DNA of 64,000 nucleotides from Lophius americanus (lineage: Eukaryota > Chordata > Actinopteri > Lophiiformes > Lophiidae): the NCBI GenBank assembly GCA_037951165.1, contig JBBDHG010000043.1:1858501-1922500 (forward strand), written 5' to 3'. Of the stretch, positions 48,947 through 64,000 are shown in pieces. Both the position numbers and the translations under genes were made by a program. Numbering within the stretch: the first letter of the stretch is position 1; every line of letters begins with the position of its first letter. Under the pieces are notes generated by a model. It saw only the letters and a list, made by a program, of their open reading frames with translations, did not search any database and had not been told where the DNA came from.

Positions 48947-51900
48947 TTAATGGAGCTGATATGCGCCCCAGAACGTGTTGTCTGTTAGAAAATCCCCTGT
49001 GATATCTATGCTGACACTCTCTCCCTTTGTGAGTTTGACAACCTGGGCCACCCACACAGACCCCTCAGCTGTCTGCGGGAAGAGACCCTCAACCAATTTC
49101 CTCAGACTTCTACCAAACCGAGCATTTCTTATTAGAATCACCGATTTGTCTTGACGTCTCTGAAGATACTTGCTGAAGGTGACCTGGGCGTAGATGAAGT
49201 AGAGGCTGTCCTTGGAGCAGTGTATGGAGTTGCCACGAAGGACCAGGGAGCAGGAATCACAGCTATGCAAGGCTTGCCAGGAGGAATTGACTGGAGCTGT
49301 GGGTGAGATATTTCACAAACTTCTCTTTAGTTGCTCAGTTAGCGAAACATTTTCACCTCACACGATAACAACTTTGAGTCATCCAAACTCAAATTTTCAT
49401 CTCTAGTTGAACAAAGCTGCGGTTGATATCCTTCTATATGACAGTGTGATGATTCCCCTGACGATAACCTGATGTCTGTTTCCTGCAGGCTGAAAGGTTT
49501 CCTTATGTCGGTTCAGCCCACATAAGAGGCTCTGCTTTGGGTTTGATGAGGTCTTACGGAACCACTTCTCATAAGAAAAAGGAAATGTGGTAGGAGGGAC
49601 ACAGGTTTAGTGTGCACACGTCTGAACGTAGCGTATGCTGAAAGCTTTACCCTAAGGTAGAAGGAGATGAGTTCTACTGCTCTCAGGTCCAATCCAGCTC
49701 TTTGAGTGATCGTGCAGAGTGTGAAGGTAATAACTGATTTGGTATTTCTTTTTCCAGTTATTAAAACGTCAAAATCTAAAGATTAACAGGATGATTATTC
49801 TTGCATTCAGCTGCTGCGTCATTCTCAAGTGGTTATCACCCACAAGGGACACGGGACACGGGACACGGGACACGGGACAAGACTCTGTGGAGGCCTTTTC
49901 TTACGGCAGAAGTGTGCTGCTGAATTTAAATGTGGCAGAAAAAACCTGGAGCACGCCATCCATCCTGAAATGCCCGTTTCTGTGACTACACAGGTAATCA
50001 CTGACAAGATCCATGAGATAATAATAATAATAATAATACATTTAATTTATAATGATGGTGACAGACTGAGATAACAAAGTGGTCTTTTACCACAAAGGTG
50101 GGCATTTCCCTGGAACTTGGCCAACGACTTGTCGGCTGACTGGGTCCTCAGTAGAAGTGATATCTCTCCAGCAATTCCTAACCTTCAATGAGACTTTGGC
50201 CGCATCTCCAACCAGAAAAGTTCCACAAAACAATGGAAAAAACAGACTATTCACAATTCTAAGAGAACCGAAACAAGGAGGCCCACAAGGTGAGTGCTGG
50301 TGGTGAACCAGCTGTGAAATTATTACACCATAACAGGGGCAATCTACGCTGATTTATTCAGAGAGCTATATTAAGTATACAATTAAGAAGATCCAACATG
50401 GTGGGAAGCCACCAGGACAAAGTTCCAGTCCACAAGTCAATGGTGGCTATGGCTCCGATTCAGGGAGGCAGATCTGAACCCCAAACAGCCTTCAAAAACA
50501 CCCGATACGGCAACTTTAGACTATAATCTCATCCCCAAAGTCAAGAAGAAGAAGCTCCTTTTGTGAGTGATGATGACATCATCGCTGCTGAGCAGTATTT
50601 ACAGCGGGCTTAAGAAGCAAAACCCTACCTCTGGCCATAAACTGATTAATCATCCCTCATATACTGTATATGATCATATTTAAATGTAAAAAGATAAAAA
50701 GATTTTAGTACAACTTTTTAAACTTTGCATTCATTAATATACTAACAACTTTATTTATAGTTTAGTTTACCACCCACACACAAACGGGGAACTTACTGAA
50801 ATCTCTGATTAGATTGGATGTGATCTGTTTTCTTTATGATCAATTTTTTATTGAAAGAATATATATATTCTGAAAAAATATAACCAACTTCTCTTCATAT
50901 CCATTATGCATTCTAAACCAGTTCTTAATAGTAGTATTTTTTTTGCAGCGGCAGTAGAAGCTTCTAATAATAATACAATCTTTTTTTCAAGGCTTGTTAA
51001 TGTTAATTGTCAAAACACATCCGTCAATCTTTATCAGTCGAAACTTCTGTGGGCAAAGAAGTCGTATATTTTTCTGTTTTCAGTGCAGTTTTTGTGGTGG
51101 ATCCATTATAAGTGGGTGGAATGTGAATGAGACGTCTCTGAAAAAAAAAACTCACTCTTTGACATCTTATAGGCGCTGACAACCTGACTGCTGATATTTC
51201 AGGAAGTCAGAAAAGGAGGAAACTGGGGATTTCAAAATTCAACGTAGTCACTGAACGTCTCACTGTTGGAAGTTTTTGATTTTCCATCAAGCTTACGAAA
51301 AAAAAACCCGACATAATAAAAGTCGGGGCAGTCCTCTCTGCAAACGTCTCAAACTTAAAAATGTGCCTGACATGATCCCCTCATGCACTCACAATCGTCA
51401 AAACAGATTCATTTATGCTGACAATGCATGTACTTACATCTGATCAGCTGGATGTATGAGAAAGGAGATCCTGAAAAACAAATAATTAAGACGTTTAGTT
51501 TGCAATAACTGTGGAAATAATCATGGTGCATTCCCCCCTTTTTATTCCTCCTTCTCCATTAAGGTTTGAAAAAATAATGATTAAAAACATCTACTTACCT
51601 TTAGATATTAAAGGGGCTGCCAAAGTGTTGACTGCAGAAAAAAAAATTGAGATTAATCCAACGTTGTTCATGTAAAAACATTTTTTTATGGAAATCCTTA
51701 CTGGTGCTTAATGTGAGAAATATGACCCGTGTACTTTAAAAAGTATGTTGTGTTTCTTTAAGCACGTAGTGAAATTTATTATTGAATTGATGTACCTGCT
51801 GGACTGACATCCGGCTTCAGTGTAGAGACTTCATCCTTAATGGTAGACAACACACATCATCATCATCATCATCATGGGAATTATCATCCTTATTATCTTT

Positions 51901-52148
51901 GTTTACCTTTGACATAAACAAATGTGATTTTGAAATAGGACTGGTGTTCCCACATCAGATATTAAATAGGTAACTTCTAATATTATCAACTTTTTTTTCA
52001 TCCTTCTCGTGGCAGAAGCACCGACCTCGGTCGACTTGAGCTTGATTGAGGAGAGGAGCGCGGCCAGGATCACCATGGCGACGGTGAGGAGGAAACACCA
52101 CACCTGCAGCAGCAGGTATTTATGAGAAGACCTCGAATGAAACTCCAT
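48947..52148 (-). CDS. lta: TNF-N / lymphotoxin-like cytokine, second tandem TNF gene (5-exon model)
   Basis: Teleosts carry a divergent TNF gene (TNF-N, sometimes called lymphotoxin-alpha) in tandem with TNF-alpha; this gene fits by position, strand and sequence. Modelled exons: 52148-52026, 51835-51796, 51631-51599, 51470-51438, 49296-48947, phases consistent, 192 codons. Residues 1-12 are cytoplasmic and about 13-34 form a signal anchor. Short stalk exons lead to PFSYIQLI, the first strand of the TNF fold. The last exon holds DSLYFIYAQVTF, the TNF signature strand, and ends in FWGAYQLH, the counterpart of FFGxxAL. Cysteines at 89, 92 and 103 lie ahead of the signature strand. A start six codons further upstream (52166) is also open; I prefer the inner ATG because it gives a compact basic cytoplasmic tail. 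The last exon is secure; the two 33-nt exons are inferred from phase and splice sites, and two splice sites are weak (donor GAG/GTCGGT at 52025, acceptor CATTAAG at 51836). Confidence 0.83.
49297..51437. other. Last intron of the TNF-N gene
   Basis: No further TNF-N exon found. Contains a GGGACAC heptamer array (49848-49882), an (AAT)n run near 50025 and AT-rich DNA. A 50060-50310 stretch has a modest plus-strand ORF with no similarity I recognise. Confidence 0.5.
49848..49882. repeat. GGGACAC heptamer tandem repeat
   Basis: About 4.7 exact copies of a 7-bp unit. Confidence 0.93.
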
Positions 52149-52367
52149 TCTGTCAAAGAAACACATGGAGAATTTATGTTTCTGTGAAGCTAATGGAATG
52201 ATTTTTATGGTAATGGCAATTCTGACCCATTTTATATCCTTCAGGTTGTTGTATCGATTATCATTCTTAAAACATGTTAGTTAATAATGCCAGTCGACTC
52301 ATTAGGGATTATTTATTTCTTTATTTGGATCCCCATTATATATATGCATATATATATATATATATAT

Positions 52368-52377
52368 ATTAAATGTG

Positions 52378-52447
<70 letters not shown>

Positions 52448-52457
52448 CACATTTAAT
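52368..52457. repeat. 90-bp AT palindrome with (TA)n core, upstream of the TNF-N gene
   Basis: ATTAAATGTGTTA (52368-52380) and TAACACATTTAAT (52445-52457) are exact reverse complements flanking a pure (TA)n core, so the whole segment is one palindrome. It lies about 220 bp upstream of the TNF-N start codon. Another (TA)n run sits just left, at 52337-52368. Confidence 0.95.
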
Positions 52458-54204
52458 GAGTCTTAACATTTTCATTTTCATTTTAAAGTTCATTACATTC
52501 AGTCATGAATTTTTCTCGAATTTTACCTCAGTGGGGATTTTTGGCTACCAGCACAAAGGGGCCTGTAAACGCCAACCTTGTGGTTTGACTCTTTGTTTTT
52601 TGTTACAAATACTGAGAGTTGGCATTGATTGGTAAATGAGTCTAAACTGTTATACAAGAATGTTCGGGTAGTAATCCATACTTCACACTCAGGACCAAAC
52701 ACCACGCTTTGTGATATGATATTTATTTGATGTTATGTCAGATGTGGTTGTAAAACATTTCAGGCGATACGTTACGACAGAGAAAAGAGAAACGCCATTT
52801 AATTATATATTACAAGAAATTGAGTCAGTGAATCATAGTGTCTGATGATCATTATTCTAAAAGTGCTCTTCTCGTTTTTTCGCATGAAATATTACAAAAA
52901 AAAATCTGAGAAATATGTACTATTTAAAATATATCATTTGAAATATCAAGTATCCAAAGTATCGCACGAACGTTAGAGCACTTATAGTTGAAAAACTAAA
53001 TATGCCAATCCGAATCCGTTAAATCCAAACAAGATCCCAGCAGGTCTAATTAACTATAATTAATCACATTTATTTCTCTGATGTTTATGATATTTGACAT
53101 TATTTATATTTTCTGAGAACTCAAAATTGAATTTTGTGTTCTTCTTCTTTTTTTTTTCTTCAAATCCAATAAAAACATCCAATTATCCCGTTTGAATATG
53201 AATAAAATACGTTTTAACGGCTCATTAGAATGAAGTATTTTGCACATTCACCTGTCTCCCGTCTATTTGACATTTCAGCATCTCAACAGTTTTGTGATGC
53301 TAAAACAGCAAAACAAACAACATTTTTCTGCGATGAACCCTAAGCCGCTGCTTAAACCGGATATGCTGAAAAATAGCACATGGATGTAAGATAATATTCT
53401 GACACTCACTCAACATAGGAACTGAGTTCACCTGCTGAGTCTTGACTCACCCAGTGTGTGTTTCTGCCTCCGTGTCCAGATGGAAGTGCTGCTTCCCTCT
53501 GAGCGACATGACAGGTTGACAGGGTTTCCTTTTGCCATATATGACAAGCTTCGTTCGTTTTTTTTTTCTTTGCCTTTTGTAGAAAGAGTTGTGGTTAGAA
53601 AGAAACAAGGTGGGGGCAGTGGTGTGTGTGTGGGGGGTTCAACTTGCGGATGACAAAGTGAGTGTTATATTCGGTCAAACCGACGAGCACTACATGAAAA
53701 CTAAAGTAAAACCTCTGATTGATGAATGAAACCTAAATACTTTCTCATAAAGAACTCGCCCTTATTCCCCTCAAAAATTAGAGTCAAAGTAGAAGATATA
53801 TATAAACGTAATGTATGTGTTTTATACGTAATGTATAATAACATCTTTGGATTCGCTGAGGGACATTCTGAAACCTTAAGTAAAAACTTTAGTGACACAT
53901 AATGAATAAAGTCTGTGGTCTGGCCTCCCACTGACATCGCTGCGTCTTTTGCGGCTTGTTTGTGATTCCCCGTGTTTATAGGACACTGTCACACTTTTAA
54001 CAGCCAAACAAGAATGACGGGGGCTTTTTTCTTCACGACGGGCCTCCGATCTGACTTGATCTGATCTTGATCTTCTTCTTGATCTTGATCTGGTGTTATT
54101 TGGAAATGCACCTCATGTTTTCTTTCGTATAATGCAGCGTGTTATGACATATGGCTTTGGGAACGTTTGCCTCATTCTGCCTCTCCACAAAGTTCTGTTT
54201 TAAT

Positions 54205-55400
54205 AATCAATCAATCAATCTTTATTTATATAGCGCCAATTCACAACAACAGTTGTCTCAAGGTGCTTTCCAGAAAGAGCAGGTCTAGACCAGACTCTTT
54301 ATGTAATTATCTACAGGACCCAACAAATTCCTCCTTGAGCAGCACTTGGCGACAATGGCGAGAAAAAACTGCCCTTTAACAGGCAGAAATCTCGAGCAGA
54401 TCCAAGACTCAGGGTGGACGGCCTACTGCCATGACTGGTCGGGTTTGAAAAAAAAGAGAGTGAGAGCGAGAAAGAGAGAGACGCAGGTGAGGAGAGATAC
54501 AGACGGGGGAAAAGCAGCAAAGATATCAGCTATAATCCAAGTTCTCCAACCGCTCCATGGTCGGGCCGCGGCAGCAGCAGGATGATAATAACATTAATAT
54601 TAATGTAACATATAGTGATAGCTTATGGGGAAATACTATAAAATAATAATAATAATGATAACAACAATAATCATCATCATGAGCATCTTGTGATCATTGG
54701 ACATCCAGCAGGTCCACAGCAGCAGATGCAATCACCAACCATGTGACCTTACAGGGCGAGAAAACACAAAGACTCCAGAGAAGAAGTCAAGTTAGTAACA
54801 TGCATTAAATCCATTTAACATGCATTAATCCATTTAACATGCATTAAACCGTTTAACATGCATTAAACCAATTAACATGCATTAAAGTGAGAGGGATGTA
54901 TAAAGAGGGACAGTGAGAGAGGAAGAGAAAAAAGCTCAGTGCATCATCTAGCAGTCTAAACCTATAGCAGCATAGCTAAGAGCTAGCATATGCCAGCCTT
55001 AATTATAAACTTTATCATACAGGAAAGTTTTAAGCCTACTTTTAAATGTAGAGAGGGTCTCTGCCCCCCGAACCCAGATTGGAAGATGGTTCCACAGGAG
55101 AGGAGCCTGATAGCTGAAAGCTCTGGCTCCCATTCTACTTCTGGAGACTCTAGGGACTACCAGTAACCCTGCATGCTGGGAGCGCAGAGTTCTGATTGGA
55201 CAATATGGAACTATGAGCTCCTTCAGACACGTTGGTGCCTGACCGTTAAGGGCTTTGTACGTGAGCAGAAGGATTTTGAATTCGATTCTGGATTTTACTG
55301 GGAGCCAATGAAGGGAAGCTAATACAGGAGAGATAAGTTCTCTTAACCTGGTTCTGGTCAGCACCCGTACAGCAGCGTTCTGGATTAAGAAGTCTCAACA
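54205..55400 (-). mobile_element. LINE, 5'-truncated, with intact RT C-terminal ORF and 3' tail
   Basis: The minus-strand ORF (55364-54999, about 121 residues) reads MLTRTRLRELISPVLASLHW, LPVKSRIEFKILLLTYKALN, then LWNHLP and FKSRLKTFLYDK: the C-terminal region of fish L2/CR1/Rex1-type reverse transcriptases, with no stop. The 3' UTR crosses a GA-rich stretch and ends in AATAAAG and a TTGA tandem tail (plus strand AATCAATCAATCAATC at 54205). The least decayed mobile element in the window, so a relatively recent insertion. Confidence 0.8.
54798..54887. repeat. About 20-bp tandem repeat, 5 copies
   Basis: ACATGCATTAAAYCATTTA-type units repeated five times inside the LINE 3' region, with small differences between units. 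Confidence 0.9.
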
Positions 55401-56563
55401 TATAATTACTGTTAATTTAACTGTTTACATATCTACATTAGTGTAGATTTAAATTTCAAAATGTTAAGAAATCTCCAAAACACAGGAATTCCCCACTGCA
55501 CAAAGTCCTTGACCCTAGAATTCATTCAATCACGAGAGACAAGAGAGCGCAGGAGCTACGGGAGGTTTAGGCTTCCAGAAAAGCTTTGGTGTTTGGTCTC
55601 TTAAGGGAGATGTTTCGATTTGAGGGCATCTACCCTGAGCAGCAGCAACATGGACCCCCTGAAACGGTTGGCGGTGGTGGTGGCTAATGACACTGTTCAG
55701 ACCGACGGGTTGGAGGCATTAATTAACTGCGGACACAGAGATATTTGGATTGAATAAGACACAAGTAGCATGATAGGCTAAGGATGAAGATGTGGCGATG
55801 TGTTATAAGATGTGTGACGAGAACAAATAACACAATGACAATGACAGCAGAGAAAATTAGATTTTTACTTTGACCTTTCGTTCCCAAAAGCTCTTTTTTC
55901 TTTGATACATGAAATATGCTACTGACATCTACATGCTGTCCAATACAATCATAGAAATACACATTTTGAAGGAAACAATATGTCGGTTTACAAGGGACAC
56001 TGACTGGATTAAGATTGTAATGTGTAAAGGTTGTCAACTAACAGATCACAAAAATGTTTTTATGCTAAACATAGAAGGGAAAATTGACACTGGCTTTTTG
56101 TTTTCCACCAAATTATTAATCCTTAACCCAAACCGCCATAATAATAATAATAATATCTTAAATTTGTGAAGCAGCTTTCAGGAGACCCATGGACGCTTTA
56201 CATGTCGGGCACAGAAGAAAGACAATAGCAATAATAAAGAGCTGGAAGGGAAAAGGCGATGAGACAAGAGAGTTGACGGTTAGCTGGTTAAAAGGTGGTA
56301 TTGGGTAATCCTGTGACGGTGATGGGAACAAGGTTACAGAATGTCAAACATAAGCGTGGAAATGAGGATCTTAGGCGGATGTAAAATCAGTAGCGAAAGT
56401 TGCGTTTGGGCTTAGAGGAATGCAGTGAGACCGAGTGAGGGTCAGTTTCCATTTGTTTACTGTGTTTGGTTTCACGCTCCATGGGACATCCCCACCCAAC
56501 ATGTCCACGGTCTCCCGGAGTATGAAAATGCCACCGACTTTCATATTCACTCACTCACTCTCG

Positions 56564-56567
<4 letters not shown>

Positions 56568-56611
<44 letters not shown>
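56568..56611. repeat. (CA)n microsatellite
   Basis: Pure CA run of about 44 bp. Confidence 0.96.
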
Positions 56612-56614
<3 letters not shown>

Positions 56615-57044
56615 TGACAGGAGAGTGGGCTGGATGTGGGCTGTTGGGTGCTGTCCCCTCTAAAAACAAACAGAGTGCTGATAGAAGCTGGATGATGTTA
56701 ATGCATAATGTCAGTGTGGCCTGAAAAAGAGAACTGTGTGTCCTGAGACTTTTCCATAAAAAATCACGTTGTTCTTTAGTCTTGTGTCAAAGTTCAGCTG
56801 CCCACTGATGACGTTACGACACTCACTTTAAACTCGGACCTCCGTTTGTCTGAAATTCTGCTTTTTGAGTCAATCATATCGTAAGAATTTAGAAAAAGAA
56901 GTCCATTAAAACTACAATCCTCTTTATTAAGACTGTGGCCCTGGTTTAATCCGATGTAATGAACAGACACCTGGAGATGTAAGTGAACATCCCACGGCTG
57001 ATTCTGATGTTGGTAATCCTGATCGGTGCAGGAAGTATCACTCC

Positions 57045-57335
57045 ACTCTTCCTAAATCTTCTTCTTCTTCTTTTGGCTGTTCCCTTTTGGATTTCCCACA
57101 GCAGATCATCTGTTTCCATCCATACTTTCCGTCCTGGCTAACCGTACCAGTGACAGTATTCGTTGATCAAAGCCCGAACGGATCTGGTTTTAAAATTAGT
57201 TTCATGTGCCGCATATTCATTTGGCATACATTTTTCGCCAGGTGGCTTTCCTGACGCAAACCTCCCCATTTATCCGGGCTTGGGTCCGACACAAGAAGCA
57301 CACCTCATCGTGGCTGGGTTGTTTTCAGGGCTGTG
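57045..57335 (+). mobile_element. RTE-type LINE 3'-end or related fish repeat
   Basis: TTCTTCTTTTGGCTGTTCCC, CCACAGCAGATCATCTGTTT, and GGTGGCTTTCCTGACGCAAA with CCTCCCCATTTATCCGGGCT follow a very common fish repeat with this block order. Moderately decayed. Confidence 0.6.
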
Positions 57336-57945
57336 GCGAACAAAATCTGATATTTTCTAACCATTATGAGTCACTTTGTGATGTTTACCTAGCTACCTAT
57401 GTGAATATCTGAGTCGTCGCCGTATGACAAGAAGGGAAACGGTCAGAATGGTTAGTCAGTCGGTTAAACCAGAGCGAAGAGACGATGACAACTGTGCAGA
57501 TCATCAGATGTTCGCGATCTGCTCGTGATGAAGTTATTACTATGACTGTCGATGCGACTATTTTTGTCTGATGAGTGTGCAAACACATATCTGTGTGCAC
57601 ATGACCAGAGGACGGATGTATTAGCCTCCAGAAAATATGATCTAATTAAAAAATAATAATAATAATAATAATAATAATAGATTGTAGGACAAATTACATT
57701 TTGCTTCTCCAAATCAGAAACGTCAATAATAAAAAACTAAAAGAGCAGGGAAATTAAATACAGAAAAATCCAAATGGTTCTACATTTTGCAAAAGCTTTG
57801 TTCACATTGAAGCTCCTCTTATCCTACAGTCAGAGGCTCATCGATTCATTTGATTTTAAGGACATGTATAACATCATCATTATTCGTACAAACATGTGTG
57901 TGAAGCAATGAATATATAAAGTTGATTCAGTTCAAGTCAACACTG

Positions 57946-58275
57946 CAGGGAAGAACTGGATTGATTTTGGGAAAAGGTCAGTTGTAAATTTCTGACACTA
58001 AGGGGAGAATTATCTCCAAAAGTTTTGGCCACAATTTCTCAAATATTGGTTTGATTTAATCCAAATTTGGTGTATATGAATTTGAATCCAGCTGATCTAT
58101 CTTGATTGTATCATCATTTACCCTAATTTTAACCTAATAGTTAATTTTTTACTCATTTGGGGAGCTTTCTTTTTTTTTTTACTTAACTAAAATAACAGTG
58201 GAAATACCTTTAAAGGGTTCAATCAGAGGGATTGCTTGTACATCAAAGGGAACTGGAGATTACAGCATACTTCTA
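57946..58275 (+). repeat. Dispersed repeat family A, copy 5
   Basis: GGGAAGAACTGGATTGATTT, TGACACTAAGGGGAGAATTA, CCAAATTTGGTGTATATGAA and GGGTTCAATCAGAGGGATTG match copy 2 in order and orientation. The hairpin terminus is lost or diverged. Confidence 0.6.
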
Positions 58276-60304
58276 GTTTAATTATATATTATAGTATTTA
58301 ATAAGGCAGAGATGTAACGGCAGCAGATTCACGTCCACATACATTTCCACTCAAACATATGTTTTGGTAAATGCTACTTTCGCCTGGATGTTTCACTTTC
58401 ACTGTACAAAATACTAAATGAGTACATGTGCAGAGTTTGACATTTTAGGGCTTTTCCGTCACAGGTCTGCACACGTGAGCAAGACTGGAGGTAAGAATGT
58501 CCAGGATGCATATTAAACAGATGTTGTGTAGCGAATATGAAATTGAGTGTACGTAGAATGAAAATGTAGTTTTTAAGTGGACTTGGTGGCATGTTGTTTA
58601 CGAAGACGAAAAATATTTGCAAGCTCCTAGATAATGGCTGAACTTTGAACACTTGATCCTGAACCTAATCAGGATAAGCGGTTACAGAAAATGAACTAGA
58701 AAAAAAGCACTCAAAGAGAGAAAACCTCCACTGTGGTACAACAGTAGCCTAGGTTTGAGAAGAATCCATGCAGATTCCTCCACAACTCAGAAGGGTTGAC
58801 TTATTTCCACCCTCTAAGTCCATCGACAACTCCAACTAACTCTCTGAGTATCTCCGAAATAATATGTAGCTGTTCGTCTTCTAAACCTTCAACTTCAGCG
58901 TCTCTGTTCAGCCCACGGCGTTCCAACTCAACCCCCAAAAGAACATCGAAGGAATCGAAAGGAACAAAGGCAGCAAAAGCCAAATTGTGATGTCACGACT
59001 CTTATTATTTGATTTGATTTGATTTTTAAATGCTTTGTAACGCGTAACCTTACCAGCATTGTATCACCTCTAGGATATACCGAAACCTACCTCTGGGTAA
59101 AAGCTCACGAAACTCCGTCCTGGAGATTTTCCATACATTCAAAACATGGTTCCTTGGCTTTTCTCCGGGGCAAAGGGGGGGACATGGCGGACTTGGGATT
59201 ATTGTCTTGCTGCATGATCCAGTTGCACTTGAAGTTCAACCGCCAGATCGATGACGTGACATGCTCTCCATGGTTAACCATGACGCCAATAAAGGGAAGC
59301 CATCCAGAGAACGCTGATGAGCGAAACTCAAGTATCGTTCTCAGTTTTCATGAACATAATCATTTCCACTACTGGCCAGTCTTGTTGTAAAATGTTGTTT
59401 ATGACACGTTCAGAGATGATTCCCAACCACACTGTTAAAAAACAAAAAAGAAGCTCACTGGTAACACACAGTTAAATGAAACGGTATCAAGCCTAAAATT
59501 TGAGTTGAAAATACTTAATTTACCTGTGTCACCAGGGGGAAAATCCCTTACAAATCTCTTTTTACTGAATATTTGTCTTGAAATGCTACCGGAATTAAAT
59601 TATGTCTGAGTTGCGCACCAAAAATAAACAAATATTTGTTCACAGTTTCAATTTTTTTATTTCTATTATTGTGAAACCATGGAAGAAAACGCGGTTTATT
59701 GAAAAAGATTTAAAGATTTCTATTTTTTTCTTTCATCTTGTACTGTAAATTGTTGAAAATGATTAATGAACTCCACTGAATTACTTCTACTAGCAATTTA
59801 AATTACGTAACTATGTGTGTGTTTATATCCTCAAAGGAAAAATGACAAGTAATGACAAGGGACGGCAAAAAAAAAGAAAAAAGAAAAAGCAATATATTAT
59901 ACGAAACTGATCTGTTTTTTTTCACTTTAGAGTTTTAAAGAGTCAACATTTGTATTAGAGTACATCATGAGATCATATCACAAATGCAGAGCCACTGTGA
60001 GAAATTCTGAAAATAAATGTTTACTGGGACAGAACTGTGCTGTCTACATTAAATTTATGTGATCTGGCATTTCTGTTCGGTGGTGTCGCAGGAATTCCCC
60101 AGGTTTGGCTGGATGATTGTGGGTGGGTACTCCCCCAACGATGGCATTCTTCTTGTCCCTTCTACTTGAGGTATTTGCGACTGATTAAGACAGGTTAGGT
60201 GGACAAACAATCCAAACAACATCGCGGCTCGCTGCAATCACGGAAAGTATTTTTGACTAGATAAATCACCATTATCTCAATGTTTTTAAATAATTCTGCT
60301 CAGT

Positions 60305-63894
<3,590 letters not shown>

Positions 63895-64000
63895 AACTGC
63901 AGCCTGAGCGGTAATGCCCGGTCATCAACCTGCTCAAAAAAGTCTGCTTCTCCTCAAGGGTGCTGAGAGTTTGTGTGATGTCCCAACATGTCAACTCATG

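Larger units (their letters stand above)
52458..60304. other. Intergenic region between the TNF-N gene and apom
   Basis: No gene supported. Contains a LINE copy (54205-55400), a 20-bp tandem repeat (54798-54887), a (CA)n run (56568-56611), an RTE-type repeat (57045-57335) and a family A copy (57946-58275). The first kilobase should include the TNF-N promoter. 52800-54150 and 58280-60050 show nothing I recognise. Confidence 0.5.

Noticed and set aside
55723..56169. ORFs of 86-104 codons on both strands
   Set aside because: AT-rich, no conserved motif, bounded by simple repeats; chance ORFs.
58796..59390. Two overlapping short ORFs (58801-58983 on both strands) and one of 123 codons (59019-59390)
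   Set aside because: Open on both strands or without any motif; the 59150-59300 part looks vaguely like a dispersed fish repeat, but I could not place it.

Overview
The window is teleost fish genomic DNA, most likely percomorph. It has split genes with GT-AG introns, a tandem pair of TNF-family genes as found in teleosts, long (GT)n/(CA)n arrays, and many worn copies of fish-type transposable elements (Tc1, hAT, several LINE families, tRNA-derived SINEs). Long ORFs here are mostly repeat translations; the real genes are short exons that I joined by hand using reading phase and splice sites.

Four protein-coding genes can be supported. (1) 4499-28029, plus strand: the 3' half of gabbr1 (GABA-B receptor subunit 1), nine exons covering all seven transmembrane helices, the C-terminal coiled coil and the stop; the ligand-binding ectodomain exons lie left of the window. 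(2) 35184-33920, minus strand: tnf (TNF-alpha), a complete four-exon CDS of 253 codons with a TATA-like box and a kappa-B match upstream and an AU-rich element downstream. (3) 52148-48947, minus strand: the second tandem TNF gene (TNF-N / lymphotoxin-like), modelled as five exons and 192 codons. (4) 63894-60305, minus strand: apom (apolipoprotein M, a lipocalin), six exons and 213 codons.

gabbr1 and tnf are convergent. tnf, TNF-N and apom run in the same direction. In mammals GABBR1 lies in the extended class I part of the MHC, and TNF/LTA and APOM in class III, so this is a compact fish version of MHC-linked gene content. The genes share no pathway: a neuronal G-protein-coupled receptor, two trimeric cytokines and a plasma lipid carrier. 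The link is shared ancestry of the locus.

The rest is introns and intergenic DNA filled with repeats. At least five fragments of one Tc1-like family, one fragment of a second Tc1/mariner family, three LINE fragments from the same RT-C-terminal group, an RTE-like LINE, SINE remnants, and a five-copy short dispersed repeat with a terminal hairpin are recognisable. Structural oddities include two near-zero-spacer perfect palindromes (15375-15420 and 37954-38028), a 90-bp AT palindrome just upstream of TNF-N, an interstitial telomere-like array, a (GATA)/(GGAT)/(GATA) compound array inside apom, and a (TG)n tract next to a gabbr1 splice acceptor. I saw no tRNA or rRNA genes, no CRISPR, and no convincing new protein-coding system.
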